A stretch of DNA of 40,786 nt, taken from contig JABJCN010000100.1 in the NCBI GenBank assembly GCA_018668635.1, forward strand, positions 1 to 40,786. The letters run 5' to 3'. This DNA is from Opitutia bacterium (GTDB lineage Bacteria > Verrucomicrobiota > Verrucomicrobiia > Opitutales > JABJCN01). A model generated the notes under the pieces. It ran no database searches. It saw nothing but the letters and a program-made list of their open reading frames with translations, and had not been told where the DNA came from. Shown piece after piece: positions 1-9,765 of the stretch (position 1 is the first letter of the stretch; each line of letters starts with the position of its first letter). The position numbers and the translations under genes were made by a program.

Positions 1-1
1 G

Positions 2-580
2 CCGCTTGAGGGCGCTCTCCTTGACATATCCTATGGCATGGGACGCATCTTTGTCGTGCTGAATGAGAAAGTTAACGGCCAGTTGCAGGGTGGTGAATAT
101 GCACTCCCGATCCCCGATTTTCCCACAGGCACAATGCGAGGTCGCTTCCATCCCGGTGACGGCCAACTCTACGTTTGCGGAATGTTTGCATGGGCCGGCA
201 ACAAGAACGGGACCGGCGGTTTCTACCGGGTTCGCCATACCGGCAAACCTGTCTGCCTGCCCACACAACTCGAGGCCGGCAAGAATACCCTGCGGATGCA
301 GTTTACCGAAAAGCTCGACAAGGGTTCAGTATCCAGTCCCGCCAGTTACAGCATCAAGACCTGGGATCTCAAGCGCACCAGAAGCTATGGCTCAAGGCAT
401 TACAACGAGAAGAAGCTGAAACTGGAAAGTGCAAAATTGCTGGCCGACAACCAAACCATCGAGCTACAAATACCCGATCTAAAGCCAACCTGGGGAATGG
501 AAATCAAGTACGAATTGAAGACCGCCGATGGTAAGACAATCAATAACGTCATCCACAACACCATCCACAACCTGAAGTAA
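2..580 (+). CDS. C-terminal fragment of a DUF6797-like PVC-type secreted protein
   Basis: The reading frame is open from the left window edge (first full codon at base 2) to a TAA at 578-580, so the gene begins outside the window and about 192 residues are visible. An internal ATG at 38 is only a mid-protein methionine, because the residues before it read as normal coding sequence. The visible part has a YGMGRIF stretch near its start, an Asp/Gly-rich region with CGMFAWAG, and a terminal NTIHNLK. From memory, this ending is typical of large PVC proteins that carry DUF6797, often with dehydrogenase propeller and c-type heme domains; those domains lie outside the window. No heme motif is visible here. 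The gene converges on the DUF1080 gene with a 17-base gap. The coding assignment is firm; the family is a recollection and moderately sure. Confidence 0.6.
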   Translation, partial: PLEGALLDISYGMGRIFVVLNEKVNGQLQGGEYALPIPDFPTGTMRGRFHPGDGQLYVCGMFAWAGNKNGTGGFYRVRHTGKPVCLPTQLEAGKNTLRMQFTEKLDKGSVSSPASYSIKTWDLKRTRSYGSRHYNEKKLKLESAKLLADNQTIELQIPDLKPTWGMEIKYELKTADGKTINNVIHNTIHNLK

Positions 581-597
581 AAAGAATCAGTCCTGAA

Positions 598-1302
598 CTA
601 CTTCAACTCGCGGATCTTGAGACCTCGAAAGTCGACCGGAGCACCCTCGGACTCGAGGCATACATAACCTTCGCTGGGGTGGCATTCCTTGCCGCCAGAA
701 ACTTCCTCTCCATTGACGGAGAGCCGGATCACGCCGTCAACCGCCTTGATGTAATAATGGTTCCACTCATTCACCCCCTTGCTGAGTCGCTTGGAAGGGA
801 AACTGCGAGTGCCATTTGGGGCAACAGGCGGAAAGGGTTTCATCCGGGCAACGCCGACAGGGAAGACATCACCATGACTGGTGAACCAGTCGGAGGGCTT
901 GCCCTTGTTCTTTAGCCATCGCTCCTCGTAACCAAGGTCGAGCACCTGGATTTCTATGCCCTGTGGAAGTTGCCCGGGCTTCAGCTTGTCGAGGACTGAC
1001 TTGGGGCTCCAGACAAAGATGCCGGAGTTGCCGGCATACCGCAGATGTCGCCATTCCACAACAATCTCCAGGTTCGTGTAGGACTTGGCGGTGCGTAAAC
1101 CACCGGAGGGACGGCCGGTGCAATGGATAATATTGTCCTCCTTGCGAAACTGGAAGGTTTCAGGCTTGCAGTTGAGCTGGACAAAATCGTCCTGCCAGAG
1201 GGCTTTCCAATCCGGACCGCTGGTATCGGGGCCGAAGGGTTTGTTGCCATTGAGAAGCGGAGTAAGGATCAGCAGGAGAAGGATGGTAGGATGAAGTTTC
1301 AT
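598..1302 (-). CDS. Secreted DUF1080 protein (3-keto-disaccharide hydrolase-like)
   Basis: This is a 234-residue exported protein with one DUF1080 concanavalin-like domain filling almost the whole chain. Supporting stretches are WKALWQDDF near the N-terminus, VEWRHLRYAGNSGIFVW in the middle, GIEIQVLD, NEWNHYYIKAVDG and a final SEGAPVDFRGLKIREL. The family is linked to hydrolysis of 3-keto-glucosides and generally to extracellular glycan breakdown in PVC and Bacteroidetes genomes. The start at 1302 was chosen because it begins directly with a signal peptide (Met-Lys then a Leu-rich core). The longer start at 1353 would add 17 residues and overlap the upstream sulfatase. With the chosen start the gap to the sulfatase is 19 bases, so the two are probably co-transcribed. 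No Shine-Dalgarno sequence is visible. The substrate is unknown. Confidence 0.85.
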   Translation of the reverse strand: MKLHPTILLLLILTPLLNGNKPFGPDTSGPDWKALWQDDFVQLNCKPETFQFRKEDNIIHCTGRPSGGLRTAKSYTNLEIVVEWRHLRYAGNSGIFVWSPKSVLDKLKPGQLPQGIEIQVLDLGYEERWLKNKGKPSDWFTSHGDVFPVGVARMKPFPPVAPNGTRSFPSKRLSKGVNEWNHYYIKAVDGVIRLSVNGEEVSGGKECHPSEGYVCLESEGAPVDFRGLKIRELK

Positions 1303-1321
1303 ATATACTATCAAATAGAGG

Positions 1322-2803
1322 CTATTGATTGTTTTGGACACCGAGTGTTTCACGAAGTCTCCTGATTTCCTTCCGAAGACCGGCGGTTATCCGGGCATAG
1401 GCGGGGTCTCCATGGACGCTTTTCATCTCGTTGGGGTCAGCCTTCAGGTCATAGAGCTCCCATTCGTTGATATTGGGTTCATGAAAGTGCATGAGCTTGT
1501 AGCGCGATGTGGCCACCCCATAGTGAGCGGGAACACCGTGACCACCGGACTCGTAATACTGGTAGTAAAATGTCTTGCGCCAGTCCCCGGGTGTATTGCC
1601 CTTTAGGATGGGGACGAGACTGCGACCCTGCATGTCATTGGGAATCCTGGCCCCGGCGATGTCGAGGAAGGTCCCGGCAAAATCGACGTTGGATACGATG
1701 TCGGTATTCTCCGAACCGGGTCGGGTGACACCGGGCCAACGGGCGATCAGCGGTGTCCGAAGGCTCTCATCATACATCCAGCGCTTGTCGAACCACCCGT
1801 GCTCGCCAAGGTAGAACCCCTGGTCGGAACTGTAGATGACAACCGTATCCTTGGCCATGTCGTTCTCATCCAGGTAATCAAGAAGTCGCCCGACGTTCTC
1901 ATCCACGGCCTTGACGCAGGCGAGGTAGTTCTTGATATAACGCTGGTAGTGCCACCTGGTACGGTCGCGGCCCTGTAGGTCGGCATCGATGAATTCCTGG
2001 TTTCGGGGACGGAAGTACCCGTCAAAGAGGCTGAACTGGTCGGGCTTGAACCGGCTGGAATACTTGAGCATGAGGCGGTGGTCCCCGATATGGTCGGCAA
2101 TGCCCATCTTGTGACCACGGGCGGCCTTGCCCCGCCCGGAGTAGTCATCAAACAATGTGGGGGGCTCAGGGATTTCAACATCATCATAGATTCCGAGATG
2201 ACGGATGGCTGGTTCCCAGCGACCGTGGGGCGCCTTGTGCTGGCACATAAGCATGAAGGGTTTGCTCCTGTCACGATCATCGAGCCACTTGATGGCCTGG
2301 TCGGTAATGATATCGGTTGTGTAGCCGGTGTGATTTACGTTGCTCCCGTTGGTGATAAGCATCGGGTTGTAGTAATGCCCCTGCCCCTTTAGAACCTCGT
2401 AGTGGTCGAAGCCGGTGGGACGGGACTTGAGGTGCCACTTGCCGACAATGGCTGTCTGGTAACCGGCCTTGCCCAGGAATCTGGGAAATGTCTGCTGGGA
2501 ACCGTCAAAGGTGGCCTTGTTGTCGCGATGCCCGTTGAGGTGTGAATACTTGCCGGTCAGGATGACGGCCCGACTGGGGGCGCAAATGGAATTGGTAACC
2601 AGACACCGACGAAACAACATTCCCTCGCGAGCCAGTCGGTCCAGGTTGGGAGTGCGGTTGAGGTTGGACCCGTAGGCACTGATGGCCTGAGTTGCATGAT
2701 CATCCGTAAAGAGGAAAAGGATGTTGGGGCGCCCGGCGACAAGTGCCGAATGCAGACCGGCCAATGTGGTCAAAAAACAGACAAAAAAAATTCGGGGGGT
2801 CAT
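1322..2803 (-). CDS. Secreted type I sulfatase, N-acetylglucosamine-6-sulfatase-like
   Basis: This 493-residue formylglycine-dependent sulfatase has an N-terminal signal peptide (residues 1-22). The alkaline-phosphatase-like core starts at [11 protein letters not shown], where the Asp pair D34/D35 is the expected calcium ligand. The maturation motif CAPSR is at residues 74-78, so C74 would become formylglycine. GKWHL and [18 protein letters not shown] further along match other conserved active-site segments. The [13 protein letters not shown] and NSICAPSRA context resembles the mucin-desulfating GlcNAc-6-sulfatase group (SulfAtlas S1_11), but the subfamily call is from memory. It probably removes sulfate esters from glycans in the periplasm or outside the cell. 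The gene is first in a minus-strand pair with DUF1080 and is divergent from the sulfatase-HEAT gene. No maturation enzyme is encoded in the window. Confidence 0.9.
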   Translation of the reverse strand: MTPRIFFVCFLTTLAGLHSALVAGRPNILFLFTDDHATQAISAYGSNLNRTPNLDRLAREGMLFRRCLVTNSICAPSRAVILTGKYSHLNGHRDNKATFDGSQQTFPRFLGKAGYQTAIVGKWHLKSRPTGFDHYEVLKGQGHYYNPMLITNGSNVNHTGYTTDIITDQAIKWLDDRDRSKPFMLMCQHKAPHGRWEPAIRHLGIYDDVEIPEPPTLFDDYSGRGKAARGHKMGIADHIGDHRLMLKYSSRFKPDQFSLFDGYFRPRNQEFIDADLQGRDRTRWHYQRYIKNYLACVKAVDENVGRLLDYLDENDMAKDTVVIYSSDQGFYLGEHGWFDKRWMYDESLRTPLIARWPGVTRPGSENTDIVSNVDFAGTFLDIAGARIPNDMQGRSLVPILKGNTPGDWRKTFYYQYYESGGHGVPAHYGVATSRYKLMHFHEPNINEWELYDLKADPNEMKSVHGDPAYARITAGLRKEIRRLRETLGVQNNQ

Positions 2804-2922
2804 CGTTGATGGCAGGATTCTATAAAACCGAACGGGGTCAATAGCATAGACTTATTCATTTTGCTCTTGCGATGTATCTGTTTCGGGATAGCTCATTTAA
2901 AACCTCTTTATTACACGCCCCC
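2804..2922. promoter_or_regulatory. Divergent intergenic region between two sulfatase genes
   Basis: These 119 bases must hold the start signals for both the minus-strand sulfatase-DUF1080 pair and the plus-strand sulfatase-HEAT pair. It is more AT-rich than its flanks. I see no convincing -35/-10 pair at standard spacing on either strand and no clear operator palindrome. If the plus-strand gene uses its upstream ATG at 2872, the region shrinks to 68 bases. Confidence 0.35.
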
Positions 2923-4836
2923 ATGTACAAGCGAAAACTCCTTTCATTCATTTTATCCATAGGAATTGGAATCCTTTCCCTGGTACAGGCGGAGAAGAAG
3001 CTGCCCAACATCCTTTGGTTGACCAGTGAGGACAATGGCCCGCATCTTGGTTGCTATGGTGACAGCTATGCCACAACACCAAATATTGATAACCTGGCAG
3101 CCAGGGGAATGATCTACACCCGGGCCATCTCCAATGCTCCTGTTTGTGCCCCGGCACGCACCACAATCATTTCAGGGATGTACCCACCCTCCACCGGTTC
3201 CGAGCATATGCGCAGCATGACCAGCCTGCCATCCGGGTTCAAGATGTACCCGACCTACCTGCGTGAACTGGGATACTATTGCACCAACAACTCCAAGGAG
3301 GATTACAACCTGCGCAAGGTCGGGGAGGTATGGCACGAAAGCGGACGCAAGGGACACTGGAGGAACCGCAAAAAAGACCAGCCGTTCTTTGCCATATTCA
3401 ACTTTACCGTTTCCCACGAAAGCCAGATACGCAAGCGCCCACACAACGCAGTACACGACCCGGCCAAGGTCCGCATACCGGCCTACCACCCGGACCACCC
3501 GGCAGTCCGGAAGGACTGGGCCCAGTATTACGACAAGATGACCGAGATGGACAAGCAGGTCGGGGCCAAGCTAAAGGAACTTGAAGATGACGGACTGGCT
3601 GAAGACACCATCGTGTTCTACTACGGCGACCACGGATCCGGCATGCCACGCAGCAAGCGCTGGCCTTTCTTCTCGGGCCTTAACGTACCGCTGGTTGTTC
3701 ATGTTCCCAAGAAATGGAAGGAAGTCGCACCGGACGGAAACAAACTTGTTGGCTTCAGTGATCGTCGCGTCGGATTTGTCGACCTCGCTCCCACGGTTCT
3801 GAGCATTGCGGGGATGAAACCTCCCGCCCATATGCAGGGTCACGCCTTCATGGGCAAGCACGCGGCACCTGCTCAGGATTACAGCTATGGATTTCGTGGT
3901 CGAATGGATGAACGCTACGACATGGTACGCAGCGTTGTCGGGGAACGTTACATCTACATCCGCAACTATATGCCGCACAAGCTGTACGGCCAGCATGTGA
4001 ACTACATGTTTATCACACCAACCACCCAGATCTGGAGAAAACTGTTTGATGAAGGCAAGCTCAACGAGGCCCAGTCCCATTTCTGGAAAACCAAACCCGC
4101 CGAGGAATTGTACGATTTGCAGGAGGATCCGGACGAGGTTAAAAACCTTGCCAAGTCTGATGAGCACAAAGACATCCTCAACAGGATGCGGAAGGCCCAC
4201 CGTGCCCATACCGCTTCCATCCGCGATGTCGGGTTCCTGCCCGAAGGTGAAATCCATGAACGATCCAAGGATTCCACACCCTATGAAATGGGCCATGACG
4301 ACAAGAAGTATCCCTTTGAAGCAATTCGATCCGCTGCCGAGCTTGCCTCCGGCATGCGCAAGCAGGATCTCGGCGCCATCACCAAGCTTCTCGACAGCAA
4401 GGAATCTGCAGTCCGCTACTGGGGAGCAATGGGTCTGCTCATGCAAAATGAAAGCGGCGTAAGGCATGGACGAAAAAAGCTCCTTGCCGCCCTGAAGGAT
4501 TCATCTCCCTACGTCCGGGTCATCGCAGCCGAGGCACTCGGAAAGCATGGGTCAACGGGCAATATAAAACTGGCCGTCAAGACCCTCGGAACCCTGGCGG
4601 ACCCGATAGTCAACGGTTGTTTCCCATCCATGCTCGCCATGAATGCGATCGATCACCTCGATGAAAAAGCCCGCCCGGTGCTACCCACCATACAGAAGAT
4701 GCCGATCACTCCGAATGAAGTGGATGGACGATTCAAGGGGTATGTCGGTCGACTCGTCCAGACAACCCTGGCAGAGCTTGGAGCCACCCGCGCGGATGGA
4801 GACAAACCATCCAAGCCCAAGCGTAAAAAGAAATAA
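2923..4836 (+). CDS. Secreted sulfatase with C-terminal HEAT-like repeats
   Basis: With the start at 2923 (Met-Tyr-Lys-Arg-Lys, then a hydrophobic signal core ending near LVQA) the protein has 637 residues. An ATG at 2872 would add 17 residues before the signal peptide and is less likely. The sulfatase core begins at LPNILWLTSEDNG. The maturation motif is CAPAR, with C75 as the predicted formylglycine site; position 4 of the consensus is Ala rather than Ser. FYYGDHGSGMPRSKRW and the 'LYDLQEDPDE' tail segment are typical sulfatase elements. The SEDNGPHLGCYG context recalls the heparan N-sulfatase-like group. From about residue 470 to 615 the chain changes to helical repeats with VRYWGAMGLL and VRVIAAEALGKHG, which read as HEAT repeats. 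A Lys-rich tail ends the protein. The next gene starts 38 bases downstream, so they are probably one operon. Confidence 0.9.
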   Translation: MYKRKLLSFILSIGIGILSLVQAEKKLPNILWLTSEDNGPHLGCYGDSYATTPNIDNLAARGMIYTRAISNAPVCAPARTTIISGMYPPSTGSEHMRSMTSLPSGFKMYPTYLRELGYYCTNNSKEDYNLRKVGEVWHESGRKGHWRNRKKDQPFFAIFNFTVSHESQIRKRPHNAVHDPAKVRIPAYHPDHPAVRKDWAQYYDKMTEMDKQVGAKLKELEDDGLAEDTIVFYYGDHGSGMPRSKRWPFFSGLNVPLVVHVPKKWKEVAPDGNKLVGFSDRRVGFVDLAPTVLSIAGMKPPAHMQGHAFMGKHAAPAQDYSYGFRGRMDERYDMVRSVVGERYIYIRNYMPHKLYGQHVNYMFITPTTQIWRKLFDEGKLNEAQSHFWKTKPAEELYDLQEDPDEVKNLAKSDEHKDILNRMRKAHRAHTASIRDVGFLPEGEIHERSKDSTPYEMGHDDKKYPFEAIRSAAELASGMRKQDLGAITKLLDSKESAVRYWGAMGLLMQNESGVRHGRKKLLAALKDSSPYVRVIAAEALGKHGSTGNIKLAVKTLGTLADPIVNGCFPSMLAMNAIDHLDEKARPVLPTIQKMPITPNEVDGRFKGYVGRLVQTTLAELGATRADGDKPSKPKRKKK

Positions 4837-4874
4837 GCAACCAGTAGTATAACACTTTTAACACCCAATATATC

Positions 4875-7223
4875 ATGAAGCCAAAGCTGACCGCATTCAT
4901 ATTATCATTAACTGTCCTTGCCGGGGCATCGTTCGCCGCGCTGCCAAAGGACCCTGTCGGCATCCTCACAGTCAGGATCGGGCAGCTTCTCGAGAAATCA
5001 GGCTACAAGGACCTGAAAATGTGGGAACTGATCCCGCAGGATGAGCGCGATGAAATCCCCAAGGAATTGTTCGAGATAATGAAGGACCCGGCCAGGACCG
5101 GCCTGGATTTCGACCAACCCATGCATTTCTTCGGGAACCTGGTGACCGACCTGCCCCTGCCAAAGAAGATGAAAATCGATGAGCCGGTGTTCATTGCGGG
5201 CTGCACTTTCAAGGTCAGGGACGGAAAGCAGTTGACCAAGTTGATGGATGTCCTCGCCAAGGGAATGAAGGATGAGTATGATGAAAAAGATCGCAACGAG
5301 GGAGCGAAAGGCCTGCTCCAGAAAGAGAAAATAGACGGAGCGACAGTTTATTTCGACAAGGCGGAACCTTCCTTTGTGGTTGTCCACAAGGGGACGGAAC
5401 TCGTGGCCCTTGGCAGTAATTATTCTGATGTCCTTGAGGGTATCAAGGGAAAGAAGCGCAGGGAGAAACTGCCCAAGCCCGCCCAATGGATAAGGGAACA
5501 GGCCCTGACCCTGACGGTCCCCAGCAAGGAAGCAGAGACCGATGCGGTCTTGAAACAACACTTCAGCAAGAAGGACGACATTGCCTTCTACTTCGACTAC
5601 AAGCAGTTCTCCAGCACGTTCGGTGATCTGGCCAAAATGATGGAAGAAAACGAGGAACTGGACAGCTTCCTGAAGATGGTGGAATCACCCGCCCTAAAGA
5701 AGTACATGGATACAAAGATTACTGCCGGCATCAATTTCGGGAAAGGCAGCATCAATGCATCAACCCGGTACTTCATGGACAACAAGGCCTACACCGATAT
5801 GCTCGGTGACGGCGTCTCGCCCAAGCTACTGAATGCACTACCCTCCAAGCCCACTTTCCTGATGGGATCCTCGCTCAATATGAAGGCGGCAAGGAAGTCC
5901 ATTTCCGAAATATACCTGCCCTTCATCCGTGAGGCGATGGAGGATGAGGACTTTGGAATGGACAATCCCCTGCCAATTGTCGGTGCCTCAATTAATGAAC
6001 TCATGGCCATTCCGGGTGGGGACTTTGTACTCTACCTTCGCGATGTGGTAAAGGCTCCCGGGCCACTCCCCATGCCACAGGCTGAATTCATCGTTGGTAT
6101 GTCCCTGAACAACAGGGGTATGTTCGACAAGATACTGGACAAGTTGACAACTCCCAAGGATCCCAAGGAAAAGAAGATGAACATCGAGCAAACCCTGGGT
6201 TTTCTCGGAATCAGCATGGTCCGCAAGGACGATGCCATCTTCCTCTGCCACACCAAGTTTGTTCGTGAGGTACAGTCCGGCAAATCACTTGACCCAATTG
6301 AAAAAAAACACCGGGACAAGCTGGCCTCCAGCACGGCCCACTACTTCCTGGACTTCCCAAGGCTCGCCAAGCTTGCCGAGACCTGGGTGCCTCCCAAGCA
6401 AAAGGACCAGGATGGGATGAAGCAGGTGCTGGACTTCCTGAAAAGCATGGATCACATGGAAATGAACCAGCAGAAGGACATGACATCCACCATGACATTG
6501 TCATTCAAGGACAAGGAACAGAATAGTTTGCGGACCTTTGGCGAATTCATCAAGAAGCTGGCGGTCGCAGAACTGAACAAAGGGGATGAACCGGAGGAAA
6601 AGGATGATGAACCGAAGGAAAAAAAGGATAAGAAAGACAAGCCGGTAACACCCAGACAAAAGAAGGCACTTCTGCCCGAACCTCCCCCCCCTGCACAGGG
6701 AAGCATCCCCTACCAAATCCCCAGCAGCAAGGAAATCAACCTTGAGTCTGCGGAGGACTTCCAGAAATTCCTCGCCACCTTCCGGGGCAAGGTCAGTGAA
6801 AAGGAAAAGCTCCTTGTGGGTCGATGGACCGGGGAAAACGATACCAGTGAAAAAAATGAATGGGAGATTCTCCAGCGCGCAGACCGCTCATTCACAATGG
6901 TGATCAAGAGCAAGGACGAGATGTGGGAGGAAAGACCCGTTCTACATGGTGCATGGCGGGTGGATAGCAAAAAACTCCTCTACGTAGTGCTCCAGGTTGA
7001 AAACTTCCACCTTCCTTTTTCGGATCTCAAGATCCAGGATGAGGACGTTAAAACCCTCGAAAAGAATAGTTTTGTCACAATAGGGGAAGAGGATGACGGC
7101 AACTCATTCAACAGTACCCAGACCCGCACCAAGCGCTTTCAATCACCGCGCATGTGGCTTTACAACAACCCGGAGAGCCTCGACAACTTCACCTTCCATA
7201 TTCCTCCGGAACCCGGAAGATAG
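4875..7223 (+). CDS. Large secreted protein, DUF4836-like, function unknown
   Basis: This 782-residue protein begins with a clean signal peptide (MKPKLTAFILSLTVLAGASFA). The mature part opens with LPKDPVGILTVRIGQLLEKSGY, and the 'RTGLDFDQPMHFFGN' segment follows near residue 75. Both recall DUF4836-type secreted proteins of Bacteroidetes and PVC bacteria, where Lys/Leu-rich opening strands precede a two-lobed domain. No catalytic motif is apparent. Around residues 570-610 there is a charged Glu/Asp/Lys tract followed by a Pro-rich linker. After the linker, residues about 650-780 form a separate small domain with LLVGRWTGEND, a stretch that looks like a lipocalin-like beta domain. It lies 38 bases after the sulfatase-HEAT gene on the same strand and ends 5 bases before a convergent sulfatase. 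The coding call is firm; the family is tentative and no function is proposed. Confidence 0.8.
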   Translation: MKPKLTAFILSLTVLAGASFAALPKDPVGILTVRIGQLLEKSGYKDLKMWELIPQDERDEIPKELFEIMKDPARTGLDFDQPMHFFGNLVTDLPLPKKMKIDEPVFIAGCTFKVRDGKQLTKLMDVLAKGMKDEYDEKDRNEGAKGLLQKEKIDGATVYFDKAEPSFVVVHKGTELVALGSNYSDVLEGIKGKKRREKLPKPAQWIREQALTLTVPSKEAETDAVLKQHFSKKDDIAFYFDYKQFSSTFGDLAKMMEENEELDSFLKMVESPALKKYMDTKITAGINFGKGSINASTRYFMDNKAYTDMLGDGVSPKLLNALPSKPTFLMGSSLNMKAARKSISEIYLPFIREAMEDEDFGMDNPLPIVGASINELMAIPGGDFVLYLRDVVKAPGPLPMPQAEFIVGMSLNNRGMFDKILDKLTTPKDPKEKKMNIEQTLGFLGISMVRKDDAIFLCHTKFVREVQSGKSLDPIEKKHRDKLASSTAHYFLDFPRLAKLAETWVPPKQKDQDGMKQVLDFLKSMDHMEMNQQKDMTSTMTLSFKDKEQNSLRTFGEFIKKLAVAELNKGDEPEEKDDEPKEKKDKKDKPVTPRQKKALLPEPPPPAQGSIPYQIPSSKEINLESAEDFQKFLATFRGKVSEKEKLLVGRWTGENDTSEKNEWEILQRADRSFTMVIKSKDEMWEERPVLHGAWRVDSKKLLYVVLQVENFHLPFSDLKIQDEDVKTLEKNSFVTIGEEDDGNSFNSTQTRTKRFQSPRMWLYNNPESLDNFTFHIPPEPGR

Positions 7224-7228
7224 CGGAT

Positions 7229-8671
7229 TTACAGCCTTTTGGGATTGAAAGGGGTGGTCGGGGCCCTGCCACTTGCCTTGGATTCCAAGACCTTGCGAAG
7301 ACGATGCATGACTGCCTGGGTTCGGGTATCAGGATTGCGAGCCAGGTTGTTGAATTCCATTGGATCGGCATGATGGTCATACAGTTCGATGCCATGTCGA
7401 CCTTCGCCCCAGTCTGAGTAACGCCATCGTTGTGTACGAATGCTGCGACCCATGACAGGCTCGGCAAGGCGTTTGTCCGCCGGGCGAAGGACCTGGGTGA
7501 TGGCAAAGCCGTCCCAATCAGCAAGCGGGTCTTCCAGTAATGGAACAAGACTGCGACCCTCGAGTGCCTTTGGCGCCTTCAGGCCCGTAAGCCCGGTAAG
7601 GGTCGGGTAAATATCCACAAACTCCACAATCCTGCGGCAGGGTTGTCCATTGCCGTTGGCGCCGGGAGCCCGAATGATCAGGGGTGCACGTGCACCCTGC
7701 TCGAAAAGGGTACGTTTCTGCCAGATCCCGTTGTGTTCTCCAAGGTGGTAACCATGATCACTCCAGAAGACCACGATCGTCTTGTCAGTGAGCTTTAGGC
7801 GATCCAGTGCATCCAACATTCTGCCAACCTGGGCATCAATAAAGGAGGCACAGGCGTAGTAGGCCTGAATAGCCTTACGAAGGGTTGTTGCATCCAGTCC
7901 ATAGTTTGGAACCGGGCAATTGTGGGCGAAGGCGGCGGTTGGAATGTCCTCACGGTCATCCCCGGGCGCATAGGGCAGCCGGATGTCATTGAGCGGATAC
8001 ATCTCGAAATACTTCTTCGGGGCCACGTAAGGGGTGTGCGGGCGAAAGAAACCTGCGGCAATGAAGAAGGGTTCGTCCTTTTTTTCTTCCATGAGGTTGA
8101 TGGCCTCGGTGGCAATCATTCCATCGGTCTGCTCCTCATCCGTACCATCGGCAGCAAGCCAACTAAGGGCGCCACTGATCTTGCGATGCGGCTCGGCGTT
8201 GAAAATGAGTGGTTCATCTGTCTTGTCCCGACCTTTCGGGTTCACGGTCTTCTGCCAGGAAGGTGGATCATCGAACCCATCGGTCCCGATGCTGGCAGGG
8301 ACATTGTAGTGATAGATCTTCCCGACGCGACCGGCCCACCATCCGCCTTTCATGAAGGTCTGGGAAAGGGTGACGGCATCCGGCACCTCGTCACGAAAAT
8401 GGCGGTCCAGGTCGTAGACCTTGATCGTGTCCGGGCGGAGGCCGGTCATGACGGACGCACGGGTTGGATTACAGAGTGGCAGCTGGTTATAGGCCCGCTC
8501 AAAGCAAACACCCGTGGCGGCAAGACGATCAAGATTTGGGGTCTTGGCCAAGGGATCACCGTAGCACCCAAGTGCACACGACAAGTCATCCGCGGCAATG
8601 AACAGAACATTGGTTTTGCCAACAACCTGAAAGGCCACAAAAGGAAAAAGTATAAGAAGGAGAGGTTTCAT
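7229..8671 (-). CDS. Secreted sulfatase, iduronate-2-sulfatase-like
   Basis: This 480-residue sulfatase has a short signal peptide ([18 protein letters not shown]). [20 protein letters not shown] holds the calcium-binding Asp pair D28/D29. The maturation motif reads CNPTR (residues 67-71), so C67 is the formylglycine candidate and position 4 is Thr rather than Ser. [24 protein letters not shown] and [11 protein letters not shown] are characteristic of the iduronate-2-sulfatase group (SulfAtlas S1_7). The known reaction there is removal of 2-O-sulfate from uronic acid or related sugars; the real substrate here is unknown. It is the last gene of a minus-strand run, 15 bases after the DapA-like gene. 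Its 3' end is 5 bases from the convergent DUF4836-like gene, leaving no room for a separate terminator between them. Confidence 0.9.
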   Translation of the reverse strand: MKPLLLILFPFVAFQVVGKTNVLFIAADDLSCALGCYGDPLAKTPNLDRLAATGVCFERAYNQLPLCNPTRASVMTGLRPDTIKVYDLDRHFRDEVPDAVTLSQTFMKGGWWAGRVGKIYHYNVPASIGTDGFDDPPSWQKTVNPKGRDKTDEPLIFNAEPHRKISGALSWLAADGTDEEQTDGMIATEAINLMEEKKDEPFFIAAGFFRPHTPYVAPKKYFEMYPLNDIRLPYAPGDDREDIPTAAFAHNCPVPNYGLDATTLRKAIQAYYACASFIDAQVGRMLDALDRLKLTDKTIVVFWSDHGYHLGEHNGIWQKRTLFEQGARAPLIIRAPGANGNGQPCRRIVEFVDIYPTLTGLTGLKAPKALEGRSLVPLLEDPLADWDGFAITQVLRPADKRLAEPVMGRSIRTQRWRYSDWGEGRHGIELYDHHADPMEFNNLARNPDTRTQAVMHRLRKVLESKASGRAPTTPFNPKRL

Positions 8672-8686
8672 TCCCCTACCTACACA

Positions 8687-9745
8687 CTATCTCATCCATC
8701 GGTCGAGATTTTCCGCAACGAAATCGTCATCCCGCATGTAGCCATATGCATTGGAGATGCGATCGAGCTCAAGGGATTGGCCAGGGGAAAGAGCCTCATC
8801 AGGATCCAGGCACCACGTACCGGCAAGCAGTCCCTGACGGTACAGGATTTCATGGATCCCGGGAATGCATCCGGCAAAACCGTTGGCCGCATCAAAGAGA
8901 ACAGCATTGGCATCAGTGACCTCCATTGCCATGGTCAGGAATTCCTGCGGGAGGGGCTTGGAATAGTCCCTGTATTGCCTTGCTTCCTCCATCATCCCGA
9001 CGGCGGTCTTGGTCCAGACAGCCCAGTGCCCCAGCAGACCACCTGAAAAACGCACCTTCTGCACACCGATTGATGTCGGAATTGCATATTCAGTGACAAG
9101 GTCCAGTAAAATATTGTCATCATTGCCGGTATATAGGGCGATGTCCCCTGCCCTGCCTGCCTCTGCAACGGCCCGGACAACATCAAAGGTCTGGTACCGG
9201 TTGAATGCCGCAACCTTGATGGCGAGAACGTTGGGGATTTCCACGAAGCGCTGCCAAAACTCAAGGGGGAGATGACGACCGCCAACAGATTCATTGAGAA
9301 AGAACCCAAAGACGGGAATCACATCTGCAACGGCCCTGCAATGATCAATCAATTCATCAATCGTGGCGTCCCGCAAGGCACCAAGATTTAGAAGTCCAAG
9401 GTCATAGGAAAGTCCGGCAGCAAGCCCGGCCTCGGCAACCGCCTGGCTCGTGGGACCACAGATCCCGGCAACCTTGATGACATTGTCCCGTCCCGATGCG
9501 TCAACTGTAACGGCCGCCAATTCAAGTACAGGCGAAAGGAGGCCATGCTGTGGTTCACGAATATTGAACTGCGTGGTATGGACACCAACAGCAACTCCAC
9601 CGGCCCCGGCATCCAGATAGTAGCGGGTAAGGGCGACCTGGCGACGTTCATCCAGACTGCGACTGGATGTCAACGCAAGGGGATGGGCCGGAATAACCAC
9701 TCCATCCCGGAGTGTCTCCAGAGTATCAGGATTCAATGAATGCAT
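8687..9745 (-). CDS. DapA/NanA-family (dihydrodipicolinate synthase-like) lyase
   Basis: This 352-residue protein has no signal peptide and should be cytoplasmic. It has the (beta/alpha)8 class I aldolase pattern: VVIPAHPLAL at the N-terminus, GAGGVAVGVHTTQF, VAGICGPTSQAVAEA, and VLAIKVAAFNRYQT, whose K177 fits the Schiff-base lysine. Members of this superfamily cleave or form 2-keto acids, for example N-acetylneuraminate, 2-keto-3-deoxy sugar acids or dihydrodipicolinate. The segment that normally carries the catalytic Tyr after strand five reads VFGFFLNESVGG, so that Tyr seems to be missing. The protein is also longer than the usual ~300 residues. It sits between the giant gene (20-base gap) and a sulfatase (15-base gap), so a role in sugar-acid breakdown fits better than lysine synthesis. 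This is inference. Confidence 0.75.
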   Translation of the reverse strand: MHSLNPDTLETLRDGVVIPAHPLALTSSRSLDERRQVALTRYYLDAGAGGVAVGVHTTQFNIREPQHGLLSPVLELAAVTVDASGRDNVIKVAGICGPTSQAVAEAGLAAGLSYDLGLLNLGALRDATIDELIDHCRAVADVIPVFGFFLNESVGGRHLPLEFWQRFVEIPNVLAIKVAAFNRYQTFDVVRAVAEAGRAGDIALYTGNDDNILLDLVTEYAIPTSIGVQKVRFSGGLLGHWAVWTKTAVGMMEEARQYRDYSKPLPQEFLTMAMEVTDANAVLFDAANGFAGCIPGIHEILYRQGLLAGTWCLDPDEALSPGQSLELDRISNAYGYMRDDDFVAENLDRWMR

Positions 9746-9765
9746 ACAATTTCCCGGACGGCAGA

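Noticed and set aside
3571-4467. Minus-strand frame of 298 codons inside the sulfatase-HEAT gene
   Set aside because: Antisense to well-conserved sulfatase sequence; no domain visible.
7922-9046. Long plus-strand frame (374 codons) opposite the sulfatase and DapA-like genes
   Set aside because: It runs antisense across two genes with recognised motifs and crosses their intergenic gap; its translation shows no domain or signal peptide.
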